In this document: piece by piece, positions 1 to 8,512 of the stretch | How the letters are laid out: every line of letters begins with the position of its first letter | Position numbering within the stretch: the stretch's first letter is position 1 | Source: Apopatocola sp963618015 | GTDB lineage: Bacteria > Bacillota > Clostridia > Oscillospirales > Oscillospiraceae | Direction: 5' to 3' | Length of the DNA stretch: 64,000 nucleotides | Assembly (NCBI GenBank): GCA_963618015.1 | Contig: CAVEQS010000001.1 | Location: forward strand, 1-64,000 | Position numbers and translations under genes: made by a program | Notes under the pieces: model-generated | The model's database searches: none | Told to the model about the DNA's origin: nothing | Seen by the model: only the letters and a program-made list of their open reading frames with translations

Positions 1-92
1 CTGGGCTTCCTCTAGATATTCTCTTTTTAGTGTCTACTTTTACTTGACAAGTACACGGGAAATCTTCCCGTCCGCCGGTTTTGTTATTCGGC
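1..92. other. Left edge, no gene seen
   Basis: The stretch downstream of the minus-strand MFS gene contains a short perfect hairpin (CGGGAA, loop ATC, TTCCCG at 56-70). No run of T follows it on the minus strand, so it is a poor intrinsic terminator. No reading frame in it is convincing. Confidence 0.4.
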
Positions 93-1304
93 TTATTCGG
101 TTTTTGGCGTATCGGCGCGGAAGATGAACATCCCGGCAGCAGCGAGCAAAAAGATCCCGCCGCCAACGACGGCGAAGCCCGCGGGGCTCGACGTATCGAG
201 CAGGAACGAAAACACAAATGATCCCACCGGCATGAACAGCACCGCAACAGTAAAGATGATGCTGAACACGCGCCCGAGATACGCCTCGTCTGCGCGCAGC
301 TGTACGTACGACATGAACTGGATGTTGAAAACCGTCAGCGCCGTGCCGGAGAGCAGGAACGGAAGGAGACATACGACCGCGCTCCCCGTGAGAGCTGCGA
401 GCGGTTCGAGAGCGAGCGCAACGCCCATCGCACCGAGGAAGAGCGCCATAAGCCGTGCGTTTTCCTTTACCCGGCTGCCAAGATGCGAGCTGATGAACGA
501 GCCGAGCAGCCCGCCCGCCGCTTCCATAATGAGCACCTTACTGTAAAACTCGATGCCGAACGAAGCGTACATCACGTCCGTATACGGGCAGAGCAGATTG
601 AATCCCGCAAGGAAGAAATTGACGAGTGCCGAGAGCAGGATGAGGAACAAAAGCTGCCGCTCCCGCACAAGATAGGTACATCCCTCGGCGATATCGCGGA
701 AGATGTTTTTCTTCTGCGCCGGCTTTCTCTGCGCATCCGAAATTGGCGTGAGAAGCATTTCGGAAACAGCGGACAAAAGGAACGTGAGCGCATCGAAGAG
801 GAGCGCCCCGCGCACGCCGATCCAGCGCACGAGCAGCATGCCAACCATCGGCCCCGCGATCTTGATAACCTCTCCCCCGCCGTTGCTGATGGAGTTATAT
901 ACGCCTATACGATCGGCATCGATCACCTCACGGACAATGGAGCGGTACGTTGGGGAATTGAAAGCGTACACAACAGCGAGCAGCGCGTTAGCCGCGATAA
1001 CGACCTCCGCCATGCGCGGCGAGGCGACGAAGAAGCTCACCGCAAAGCAGATGGCCGCGGCCAGAATGTCTGTAACGATGAGAATCTTTTTCCGGCTGCC
1101 GCTGTCAGCCTTCGCGCCGCCGATGAGATTAAAGAGGATCTGAATGACCGTCTCCGAGCTCTGATAGAGCGCCAGCACCCACGGCGCGTGGGAGAACGCG
1201 CCGACGATGCTCACGCTGTTCGCATAATCGAAAACAATGTTGCCGAGCTTGGACGTCCATTTTCCAAACCAGAGCAGCGCCTCATTTTTCCTCTCTTTTC
1301 TCAT
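93..1304 (-). CDS. MFS transporter
   Basis: A 403-residue, very hydrophobic integral membrane protein with about 12 predicted helices. It is an MFS permease of the drug/macrolide-efflux-like group: a basic cytoplasmic loop (GGAKADSGSRKK, near residues 60-75) follows helix 2, as in the MFS signature loop. The substrate cannot be read from sequence; exporters of this type often carry small hydrophobic compounds, which is inference here. It is the last gene of a minus-strand operon, starting 9 bp after the stop of the Nudix gene. Confidence 0.8.
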   Translation of the reverse strand: MRKERKNEALLWFGKWTSKLGNIVFDYANSVSIVGAFSHAPWVLALYQSSETVIQILFNLIGGAKADSGSRKKILIVTDILAAAICFAVSFFVASPRMAEVVIAANALLAVVYAFNSPTYRSIVREVIDADRIGVYNSISNGGGEVIKIAGPMVGMLLVRWIGVRGALLFDALTFLLSAVSEMLLTPISDAQRKPAQKKNIFRDIAEGCTYLVRERQLLFLILLSALVNFFLAGFNLLCPYTDVMYASFGIEFYSKVLIMEAAGGLLGSFISSHLGSRVKENARLMALFLGAMGVALALEPLAALTGSAVVCLLPFLLSGTALTVFNIQFMSYVQLRADEAYLGRVFSIIFTVAVLFMPVGSFVFSFLLDTSSPAGFAVVGGGIFLLAAAGMFIFRADTPKTE

Positions 1305-1313
1305 GTCTCCCTC

Positions 1314-1754
1314 TCAGCCGAGCAGTACCCAGCCCTCTTTCTCTTCCGAATAGAACATTTCGCTGTAATCGGCGCTGTCGCACACGCGCAGCACATCCTT
1401 CATGCCCCAGATGGTATCAAGCTTTGCAAATTCTTCCCGTTCGAGCCAGAAGACACGCCCCTCCTCCGAGGACTTGAGTGTGCCGGAAAACCGGTCGGCG
1501 CGGTAGAGCGCAACGAGAAAGCGTGTGCCGTCCTCGCGCATCCAGTCCTTGATGCCGCAGAGCACGGGATGCTCGATGGTAAGCCCGGTCTCCTCGCGCA
1601 TTTCGCGGATAACGGAAGAGAGCAGCGGCTCTCCCGGCTCCACATGGCCGCCGGGGAAGACAACACCGCAGCCGACCTTATCCTGCACGAGCACGCGGCT
1701 GCCATCGCAGATCACGCAAAGGTTCGTGAGCTCAACGAGACTTGCCCGGCTCAT
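1314..1754 (-). CDS. Nudix hydrolase, MutT/8-oxo-dGTPase-like
   Basis: A 146-residue single-domain protein. The Nudix box is complete at about residues 36-58: GGHVEPGEPLLSSVIREMRE followed by ETGL, giving the G-x5-E-x7-R-E-x2-E-E-x-G pattern with the metal-binding glutamates intact. The family hydrolyses nucleoside diphosphates linked to another moiety. The size and the Clostridia context suggest oxidised nucleotide sanitation, but the substrate is not fixed by the sequence. Its ATG overlaps the ftsH stop by 4 bp, so the two are probably translationally coupled. Confidence 0.85.
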   Translation of the reverse strand: MSRASLVELTNLCVICDGSRVLVQDKVGCGVVFPGGHVEPGEPLLSSVIREMREETGLTIEHPVLCGIKDWMREDGTRFLVALYRADRFSGTLKSSEEGRVFWLEREEFAKLDTIWGMKDVLRVCDSADYSEMFYSEEKEGWVLLG

Positions 1755-3580
1755 GCTTTTGCCTCTTCCCGTTCGAGGATCGTCATAAACTCCTCGCCGG
1801 TGATGGTCTCCTTCTCATAGAGATACTTCGCAAGCACATCGAGCTTCGCGCGGTTTTCCAGAAGAAGATTCTTCGCCTTTTCGTGTTGCGTCTTGACGAG
1901 CGCGACGACCTTGTCATCGATGACCTTCTGCGTATCCGCCGAGCACGCGAGCGAGGCGTCGCCGCCGAGATACTGGTTCGTCACCGTCTCGAGCGCGACC
2001 ATATCGAAATCGTCGCTCATGCCGTAGCGCGTGATCATCGCGCGGGCGAGCTTTGTCGCCTGCTCAATGTCGTTCGAGGCGCCGGTCGTGATCTCGCCAA
2101 ACACGACCTCCTCGGCGGCGCGGCCGCCGGTGAACGTCGCGATCTTGTTTTCGATCTCCTGCTTCGTCATCAGATACTTGTCGCCGGTCTCCACCTGCAT
2201 CGTGTACCCCAGCGCGCCGGACGTGCGCGGGATGATCGTGATCTTCTGCACGGGCGCGGAGTGCGTCTGCAGCGCCGCAACGAGCGCGTGGCCGATCTCG
2301 TGATAGGCCACGACCTTCTTCTCCTGATCGGAGAGAACAGCGTTTTTCTTCTGGTATCCGGCGATGACGACCTCGATGCTCTCCTCAAGGTCTGCCTCCG
2401 TCACGATGGTGCGCCCGTTGCGCACGGCACGCAGCGCGGCCTCATTGATGATGTTTGCAAGCTCCGCGCCGGAAGCGCCGGAGGCCATGCGGGCGATTGT
2501 GTGGAAATCCACATCCTCCGCGGGCTTGATCTTGCGGGCGTGGACCTTCAAAATGGCCTCGCGTCCGGCAAGGTCGGGCAGCTCGACCGGCACACGGCGG
2601 TCAAAGCGACCGGGGCGCGTGAGCGCCGGATCAAGCGATTCGGGACGGTTCGTTGCGGCGAGGATAATAACGCCGTTGTTGCTCTCGAAGCCGTCCATCT
2701 CGGTGAGCAGCTGGTTGAGCGTCTGCTCGCGCTCGTCGTTGCCGCCCATCGCGCCGCCGCTGCGTTTCTGGCCGATGGCATCGATCTCGTCGATGAACAC
2801 GATGCAGGGAGCCTTTTCCTTCGCCTGGCTGAAAAGGTCGCGTACCTTGCTCGCGCCCATACCGACGAACATCTCCACGAACTCCGAGCCGGAGATGGAA
2901 AAGAACGGCACATTCGATTCACCCGCCACGGCCTTGGCGAGCATCGTTTTGCCCGTTCCCGGAGGGCCGACGAGCAAGATACCCTTCGGCATCGAGGCGC
3001 CCGCGTCCGTATACTTGCTCGGATTATGGAGATAATCCACGATCTCAGCAAGGCTTTCCTTTGCCTCATCCTCGCCGGCCACATCGTCAAAGCGGATGCC
3101 GTGCGTAGACTGCACATAGACCTTTGCGTTGCTCTTGCCCATGCCGAAGGACATGACGTCCTTGCCGCCCATCTGTTCCATGAGCTTTTTCCGCATGAAC
3201 TGGCCGAATATCATAAAAATGACCAGCGGCAGAATGAGCGTTAAGAGATAGCTCAGCACCGGCGACATGGCCTGCTCAATGTCCTTAGCGAACTCCGCGC
3301 CGCAGTCATAGAGGCGCTGCGTGAGCGTCGGATCGTACATGACGCCGGTCACATAGATCGTGCCGTCGTTCTTATCGGTGAACACGATCTCTGTATCACT
3401 CACGTCCACCTTGCCGATCTGCTGCTCCTCGATCATGCGCATGAAGGTGCTGTAGTCCGTCTCCACAACGCGCTGCCGGTTGAGCATCGGCGCAACGAAG
3501 ATATTGAAGAGCACCAGCGCGATGAGCGTAATGGTGTAATAATACGCCAACGGCTTTTTCGGGTTTTTGACTTCTTTCAT
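1751..3580 (-). CDS. ftsH: ATP-dependent zinc metalloprotease FtsH
   Basis: A 609-residue membrane AAA+ protease that degrades misassembled membrane proteins and some short-lived cytosolic regulators. Visible in order: transmembrane helix at about 12-32, extracytoplasmic domain, second helix at about 108-128, Walker A GPPGTGKT at 205-212, Walker B IVFIDEIDAIG, the second region of homology around AATNRPESLDPALTRPGRFD, and the zinc site HEIGH at about 427-431. A downstream aspartate in the SNDIEQAT segment is the likely third ligand. It starts 26 bp after the DUF1015 gene and overlaps the Nudix gene. The C-terminal tail is short, as in many Clostridia FtsH proteins. Confidence 0.97.
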   Translation of the reverse strand: MKEVKNPKKPLAYYYTITLIALVLFNIFVAPMLNRQRVVETDYSTFMRMIEEQQIGKVDVSDTEIVFTDKNDGTIYVTGVMYDPTLTQRLYDCGAEFAKDIEQAMSPVLSYLLTLILPLVIFMIFGQFMRKKLMEQMGGKDVMSFGMGKSNAKVYVQSTHGIRFDDVAGEDEAKESLAEIVDYLHNPSKYTDAGASMPKGILLVGPPGTGKTMLAKAVAGESNVPFFSISGSEFVEMFVGMGASKVRDLFSQAKEKAPCIVFIDEIDAIGQKRSGGAMGGNDEREQTLNQLLTEMDGFESNNGVIILAATNRPESLDPALTRPGRFDRRVPVELPDLAGREAILKVHARKIKPAEDVDFHTIARMASGASGAELANIINEAALRAVRNGRTIVTEADLEESIEVVIAGYQKKNAVLSDQEKKVVAYHEIGHALVAALQTHSAPVQKITIIPRTSGALGYTMQVETGDKYLMTKQEIENKIATFTGGRAAEEVVFGEITTGASNDIEQATKLARAMITRYGMSDDFDMVALETVTNQYLGGDASLACSADTQKVIDDKVVALVKTQHEKAKNLLLENRAKLDVLAKYLYEKETITGEEFMTILEREEAKA

Positions 3581-3606
3581 TGTCGAACCTCCTTGGAGTT
3601 TCTATT

Positions 3607-4809
3607 TTAACGGATCTTTCGGCATTCGAGATAATAGCGCTTGTCGCGCGCGTTGCCCATGGAAAAGCTCTTTTTCGGCAGAGCACCGTTTTTGAGAACG
3701 GACAGGAAAAGGCCGCTCTTTTCCACCGGCGGCAGAAGTACCGCGGCGCAGCCCGGCTTTTCACCGAGAGAGCGCGCCGTGTCGTCGCCATGGATGTAGT
3801 CGATCGTCCCGCCGTGCGCTGCAATATACGCGCGGCAGAAGCTCTCCGCCGCGGCGACGCGCTCCCCAAGCGTTTTGTCCTTTGCTTCCCACTCCGCCCG
3901 GTGCGCGGCAAGCTCGGAGGCAAAGGCGGAGGTATCCGTATCGAAGATCACGCGGTGGATCGGCTCAAAATCGAGCGACGGCTCATGGATGTTCTCGATC
4001 TCCACGAGAGCGAAGCGCGCGGGGTCGGTCTGCCGTTCGTTCTCGGGCAGCGTTTCCCGCTTTTCCTCCCAGAACCGCTTGGCCGCGGCAAGCGAGTGGT
4101 TGCCGTCGCCTACGGCAAAGGTGAGCTTGCCGTTTTTGGCGGCATCCCCATATTTTTCCCGTTGAAGGGCGGCATTATCAAGCGAATCGAGCGCCGACTG
4201 CACGGCTGCTTTTGTCTCCCCGCTCACACGCCAACCGGCGATGTGGCCGCCGCCGAGCATAAGATCAAAATCGTAGACCTTTTCCAGCGTGTCCTTCGCC
4301 ATTTCTGCCAGAGAGAGCACGCTGTCCGTCCGGTCATCCATCAGCAAAAGCGTGTGCGGCATTTCGAGCGGCGCGCCCCGGCGGATGTTCACGCGCGGCG
4401 GCAGGCGCTCCTCCACGGTGCCCTCCGTGGAGCGGACGCTCATCTGCAGCTTGCCGGTAAAATCGTACTGCTCAAGATCGAGCGCCGCGACGAGGCCACG
4501 TCGGATCCTTCCGTCCGGCAGCGTACGCTCAACATAGATAAAGCTGTCCGGGATCGTCTGAAAAACATCCTCCGCGAGATAGCAGCGCATGGTATCGGCA
4601 ATGCGCGCGTCCGCCCCATCGGCGCGCGCGGTGTGCAGCCACGCTTCCGGCAGCATGAGAGAGAGGGTGCTCGGCTTATCCGCCGCGCGCTTTTCTGCTG
4701 CGGCCCAGTATTCCGGTTCGGACGTAAACTGATCGCACGCGATCACGCTCCACGCGCCCATATCCTCGGTGCGCGGGAGAAGGATATCCGTACTTGTAAC
4801 GATATGCAT
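3607..4809 (-). CDS. DUF1015 family protein
   Basis: A 400-residue soluble protein with the DUF1015 hallmark AVGDGNHSLAAAK near residue 235, plus the conserved N-terminal stretch in which SVIACDQFTSEPEYW is recognisable. Members are widespread in anaerobic bacteria, often near serine-metabolism genes. No biochemical activity is established that I can name, although the conserved GDGNH and a nearby arginine suggest nucleotide or phosphate binding. Here it is the first gene of the ftsH operon. Its promoter is embedded in the terminator region of the upstream liv operon. Confidence 0.8.
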   Translation of the reverse strand: MHIVTSTDILLPRTEDMGAWSVIACDQFTSEPEYWAAAEKRAADKPSTLSLMLPEAWLHTARADGADARIADTMRCYLAEDVFQTIPDSFIYVERTLPDGRIRRGLVAALDLEQYDFTGKLQMSVRSTEGTVEERLPPRVNIRRGAPLEMPHTLLLMDDRTDSVLSLAEMAKDTLEKVYDFDLMLGGGHIAGWRVSGETKAAVQSALDSLDNAALQREKYGDAAKNGKLTFAVGDGNHSLAAAKRFWEEKRETLPENERQTDPARFALVEIENIHEPSLDFEPIHRVIFDTDTSAFASELAAHRAEWEAKDKTLGERVAAAESFCRAYIAAHGGTIDYIHGDDTARSLGEKPGCAAVLLPPVEKSGLFLSVLKNGALPKKSFSMGNARDKRYYLECRKIR

Positions 4810-4830
4810 AGGTCATGTCTCCTTAAAAAG

Positions 4831-4870
4831 AAAACCGGGAGACTATAATTATAATAGTCCCCCGGGGAAA
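4831..4870 (-). terminator. Intrinsic terminator of the liv operon
   Basis: On the minus strand a CCGGG-GGACTAT stem pairs with ATAGTC-CCCGG, followed by TTTTC. It lies directly after the livF stop and overlaps the promoter of the next operon. Confidence 0.75.
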
Positions 4871-4877
4871 ATGTCAA
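4848..4877 (-). promoter_or_regulatory. Promoter of DUF1015-ftsH operon
   Basis: On the minus strand TTGACA (4877-4872) and TATAAT (4853-4848) are separated by 18 bp. Both hexamers match the vegetative sigma factor consensus exactly. The -10 lies in the loop of the liv terminator hairpin. Confidence 0.75.
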
Positions 4878-5588
4878 TCAGGTTCCGAGATACGCCTTTT
4901 TGACGGCCTCGTTGTTCAGAAGGTCTTTGCCCGCGCCGGAGAGCGTGATGCAGCCGGTCTCCATGACGTAGGCAGAGTCGGCGACCTTGAGCGCCATGTT
5001 CGCGTTCTGCTCGATGAGCAGGATGGAAACGCCCTGCCGGTTGATCTGACGGATGATCTCAAAGATATCGCGCACAACAAGCGGCGCGAGACCGAGCGAC
5101 GGCTCGTCCATCATGATGAGCTTCGGGCGTGCCATAAGCGCACGTCCAACGGCCAGCATCTGCTGCTCGCCGCCGGAGAGCGTGCCGCCCGCCTGCCAAG
5201 AACGCTCGCGTAGGCGTGGGAAGAGATCGTACACCCATTGGATATCGCCGGAAATGTCATCATTACGGAGATATGCGCCGACCTTGAGATTTTCGAGCAC
5301 CGTAAGATCCGGGAAAATATGCCGCCCTTCCGGGACGAGCGTGATGCCCTTTTTCACAATGGTCGTGGCGTCACGTCCGGTGATGTTGTCGCCGCGGAAG
5401 TTAATCGTGCCGCCGGAGGGCTTCACGAGACCGGCGATCGTGCGAAGCGTTGAGCTCTTGCCCGCGCCGTTTGCGCCGATGAGCGTGACAATTTCGCCCT
5501 CATGGACATCGAAAGAAATCCCCTTGACGGCTTCGATGCCGCCGTAGTTCACGCTGAGATCGTGAATGGAGAGAATTACATCGTTCAT
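4878..5588 (-). CDS. livF: Branched-chain amino acid ABC transporter ATPase LivF
   Basis: A 236-residue ABC ATPase. Walker A GANGAGKSS is near residue 37, the signature LSGGEQQMLAVGRAL near 137, and Walker B PKLIMMDEPSLGL near 155, with a switch histidine replaced by Gln (LLIEQNA), as is normal for LivF. It energises import together with LivG, the permeases LivH and LivM and the binding protein LivJ. It is the last gene of the operon, its ATG overlapping the livG stop by 4 bp. Confidence 0.93.
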   Translation of the reverse strand: MNDVILSIHDLSVNYGGIEAVKGISFDVHEGEIVTLIGANGAGKSSTLRTIAGLVKPSGGTINFRGDNITGRDATTIVKKGITLVPEGRHIFPDLTVLENLKVGAYLRNDDISGDIQWVYDLFPRLRERSWQAGGTLSGGEQQMLAVGRALMARPKLIMMDEPSLGLAPLVVRDIFEIIRQINRQGVSILLIEQNANMALKVADSAYVMETGCITLSGAGKDLLNNEAVKKAYLGT

Positions 5589-6430
5589 TCTTCCGCCACC
5601 CCCAGATACGCTTCGATAACTTTCGGATCGCCCTGCACAACGGCGGGCGTGCCCTGCGAGATAAGCTTGCCGAAATCGACCACATAGATGCGGTCAGAGA
5701 ATTTCATAACGAGCTCCATATGGTGCTCGATCATGAGGATCGTGAGGTCGTATTTCTTTTTGATCTGCATGATAAACTGGCCAAGCTCTTCCGTCTCCTG
5801 CGGGTTCATGCCGGCAGCCGGCTCGTCGAGCAGGAGAAGCTTCGGATCGGTAGCGAGAGCGCGGGCGATCTCCAGCCGCCGCTGTAAACCGTACGGCAGG
5901 GACGTTGCGAGCTCGTTCCGGTATTGCGCAAGGTTCTGCTCTTCGAGCAGTTCCATTGTCTCTTTTTCCATGCGGCGATCCTCCGCCACGGAGATGCGCA
6001 GCGCCGCGCTGAATACGTTCTGCTTGGCGCGCATGTGCTTGGCCGTGAGAACATTTTCAAAAACCGTCATGGATTTCCACAGGCGGATGTTCTGGAATGT
6101 GCGCGCAATACCGAGCTTTGTGATCTGGTCCGGCGTCGGCTCGAGGATCTTCTCCTTGAGATACATCTCGGCGTTCATGCCCTGATAGTTCTTCTGCATT
6201 TTCCCGGTCGGGTGTGCGGAAACCATGAGCTGATCTTCAAAGAATATCTTGCCATTCGTCGGCTGGTATACACCGGTGATGCAGTTGAAGGCCGTCGTCT
6301 TGCCCGCGCCGTTGGGGCCGATGAGCGCAACGATTTCGCCCTTGTCAACGTTGAGCGAAAGGTTATTTACCGCCACAACGCCGCCGAATTGCATGGTGAC
6401 GTTTTCCATACGGAGCATCGATTCACTCAT
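5585..6430 (-). CDS. livG: Branched-chain amino acid ABC transporter ATPase LivG
   Basis: A 281-residue ABC ATPase with Walker A GPNGAGKTT, LivG-specific insertion between Walker A and the signature, signature LPYGLQRRLEIARAL, Walker B PKLLLLDEPAAGMNPQE and switch His in MIEHHMELVM. The start chosen is the ATG at 6430, preceded at 6 nt by GGAGGTG. A GTG three codons upstream lies in that ribosome binding site and is less likely. It overlaps the end of livM by 8 bp. Confidence 0.93.
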   Translation of the reverse strand: MSESMLRMENVTMQFGGVVAVNNLSLNVDKGEIVALIGPNGAGKTTAFNCITGVYQPTNGKIFFEDQLMVSAHPTGKMQKNYQGMNAEMYLKEKILEPTPDQITKLGIARTFQNIRLWKSMTVFENVLTAKHMRAKQNVFSAALRISVAEDRRMEKETMELLEEQNLAQYRNELATSLPYGLQRRLEIARALATDPKLLLLDEPAAGMNPQETEELGQFIMQIKKKYDLTILMIEHHMELVMKFSDRIYVVDFGKLISQGTPAVVQGDPKVIEAYLGVAEE

Positions 6431-7517
6431 AGTTTTCACCTCCGGAAACGGCCTTCTTTTTCCCGCCGAAGAGCTTTTTGCAGCGAGCCGCGATACGATC
6501 CCAGCTAAACTCCTTATCCCCCATAATGCCGGTGCGGAAGAACAGCACTACGACCATGAGAATCACGGAGAACACGACCATACGGAAGCCGGTCTTGAGC
6601 AGGGGCACACGGAAATTGCCGATGTAGGTTGTCTTATCAAGGAAACGCAGCCACCACTCTCGGCTCGCAATGACGAGAAATGCGGAGAGAATGCTGCCCG
6701 TCACGCTGCCCATGCCGCCGATGACGACGATGAGCAGGATAAAGTACGTCACGGCGATAGTGAACGTTGTGGAAGATACCGCACCGAGGAACATTGCCAT
6801 CAGCGCGCCGCCGATGGCCGCAAAAAATGAGCTGATAATAAAGCTCATCTGCTTGTGCCTGGCAAGGTTGATGCCCATCGCCTCCGCGGCGATCTCGTCG
6901 TCACGGATGGCCTTGAACGCGCGGCCATAGGAGGAGTTGATAATCAGGACGATCAGCGTGATGCAGACGGCGACCACGATGAAAATGCCGTAATAGGACG
7001 AAAAGCCGGGGATCTTCGTCAGGCCAAGAGAGCCATTCGTGATGCGGTTGAGCGGCGAGGAGGCAACAACGATACGCACGACCTCGGCAAAGCCGAGCGT
7101 CGCGATGGCGAGATAGTCACTCTTGAGCTTGAGCACCGGCGCGCCGATGAGCGCGGCGAAGAGCGCGCCGATAACGCCGGCAGCAAGAAGCGCCACGATG
7201 ATCGGCAGATGGAGATTTGCAAGCCAATCGGCAACACCATAGAGGTAGTACACGCCGGGGCGCGCCGCCGTGGGGATCGTGAAAATGGCGTAGGTATAAG
7301 CGCCAAGCGTCATGAAGCCCGCCTGGCCGAGAGAAAAGAGTCCCGTAAAGCCGTTGCAGAGGTTCATGGAAACCGCGAGCAGCGCATAAATCGCGCCAAG
7401 CTGCAAAACCGTGCGGAACATCGATGTGCGCGGCACCAGCTCACCGGCGCAGACGACGACCGCCGCAATGCAGAGAAAACCGATGGCGGAACAGATCGTT
7501 TTTTTCTTTTGACTCAT
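6423..7517 (-). CDS. livM: Branched-chain amino acid ABC permease LivM
   Basis: A 364-residue integral membrane protein of the LivM family with about 10 hydrophobic segments and the conserved cytoplasmic EAA-like loop (GRAFKAIRDDEIAAEAMGIN) that docks onto the ATPases. The ATG at 7517 is preferred over the upstream GTG at 7523 because AAGGTG lies 5 nt in front of it. It forms the translocation pore with LivH. Confidence 0.92.
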   Translation of the reverse strand: MSQKKKTICSAIGFLCIAAVVVCAGELVPRTSMFRTVLQLGAIYALLAVSMNLCNGFTGLFSLGQAGFMTLGAYTYAIFTIPTAARPGVYYLYGVADWLANLHLPIIVALLAAGVIGALFAALIGAPVLKLKSDYLAIATLGFAEVVRIVVASSPLNRITNGSLGLTKIPGFSSYYGIFIVVAVCITLIVLIINSSYGRAFKAIRDDEIAAEAMGINLARHKQMSFIISSFFAAIGGALMAMFLGAVSSTTFTIAVTYFILLIVVIGGMGSVTGSILSAFLVIASREWWLRFLDKTTYIGNFRVPLLKTGFRMVVFSVILMVVVLFFRTGIMGDKEFSWDRIAARCKKLFGGKKKAVSGGENYE

Positions 7518-7519
7518 GC

Positions 7520-8407
7520 TCACACCTTCTCTTTCAGCTTCTCACCGAACAGGCCGGTGGGACGGACAAGCAGCACAAGGATCAGCACAACGAACGTGAA
7601 AACGTCGCTGAACTCGGAATAGGCACTGCCCTTGATGAACGTTTCGCAAAGGCCTATGAGGAAGCCGCCCACCAGCGCGCCGGGAATGGAGCCGATGCCG
7701 CCGAACACCGCGGCGACAAAGCATTTGAGACCGGGCAGAGATCCGGCCAGCGGGTATACCGACGAGCGCGGGATAAAGTACAGCACCGAGCCGATCGCGG
7801 CCAGCGCGCTGCCGACGGCGAACGTAAAGCTGATAACGCGGTTGATCTTAATTCCCATAAGGCAGGATGTTTCAAAATCGCGGGAGACTGCGCGCATCGC
7901 CATGCCGATCTTCGTTTTGCGGATGAGGAACACCAGCGCCAGAACAAGGATCACCGTAAGGATCGGCGTAATGAACGTTACAAGTGTCGTGGATATCTCG
8001 CCGAGCTTCACCGTTTTGCTGAGGAAGCCCATCTCCGCATACGGATAGGACTTCGGCTGCGCCGTGAAGAGATAGGTGGCGAAGTTCTGCAAAAAGTACG
8101 AAACGCCGATGGCCGAGATCATGATGGACATACGCGGCGCATCGCGCAGCGGCTTATAGGCAATGCGCTCGATGAATACGCCGAGCAGCACCGTGAACAG
8201 CACGACAAGCAGCAGCGATATGTACCACGGGATGAGCAGGTCGGTCATGCATATGATCATGAAATAGCCCGCCATCATAAAAATATCGCCGTGGGCGAAA
8301 TTGATAAGTCGAAGAATACCGTAAACCATCGTATAGCCGATGGCGATCAGGGCATATATACTGCCGATGGATATACCGTTCAGGCAGTTCTGGAGAAATG
8401 CCGTCAT
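7520..8407 (-). CDS. livH: Branched-chain amino acid ABC permease LivH
   Basis: A 295-residue permease with about 8 hydrophobic segments and the LivH-type N-terminus (NGISIGSIYALIAIGYTMVYG). The coupling loop is GMAMRAVSRDFETSCLMGIK. GGAGG lies 9 nt before the ATG. It is separated from livJ by 105 bp holding a perfect hairpin, and its end overlaps the start of livM. Confidence 0.93.
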   Translation of the reverse strand: MTAFLQNCLNGISIGSIYALIAIGYTMVYGILRLINFAHGDIFMMAGYFMIICMTDLLIPWYISLLLVVLFTVLLGVFIERIAYKPLRDAPRMSIMISAIGVSYFLQNFATYLFTAQPKSYPYAEMGFLSKTVKLGEISTTLVTFITPILTVILVLALVFLIRKTKIGMAMRAVSRDFETSCLMGIKINRVISFTFAVGSALAAIGSVLYFIPRSSVYPLAGSLPGLKCFVAAVFGGIGSIPGALVGGFLIGLCETFIKGSAYSEFSDVFTFVVLILVLLVRPTGLFGEKLKEKV

Positions 8408-8462
8408 AGAGCTTGCCTCCTCTTTCGGGTTGCCGATGCGACGGGGTCAGGACGAATAAAGA

Positions 8463-8488
8463 GAATCGGCGGGATGACCCGCCGATTC
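8463..8488 (-). other. Intercistronic hairpin between livJ and livH
   Basis: A perfect 11-bp stem (GAATCGGCGGG, loop of 4, CCCGCCGATTC) follows livJ. Only a weak T-rich tail follows on the minus strand. Such hairpins behind binding-protein genes commonly protect the upstream message or stop part of the transcription, so that the binding protein is made in excess. That role is inference here. Confidence 0.6.
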
Positions 8489-8512
8489 AGATCAGTTTTG
8501 CGGAATACGAAA

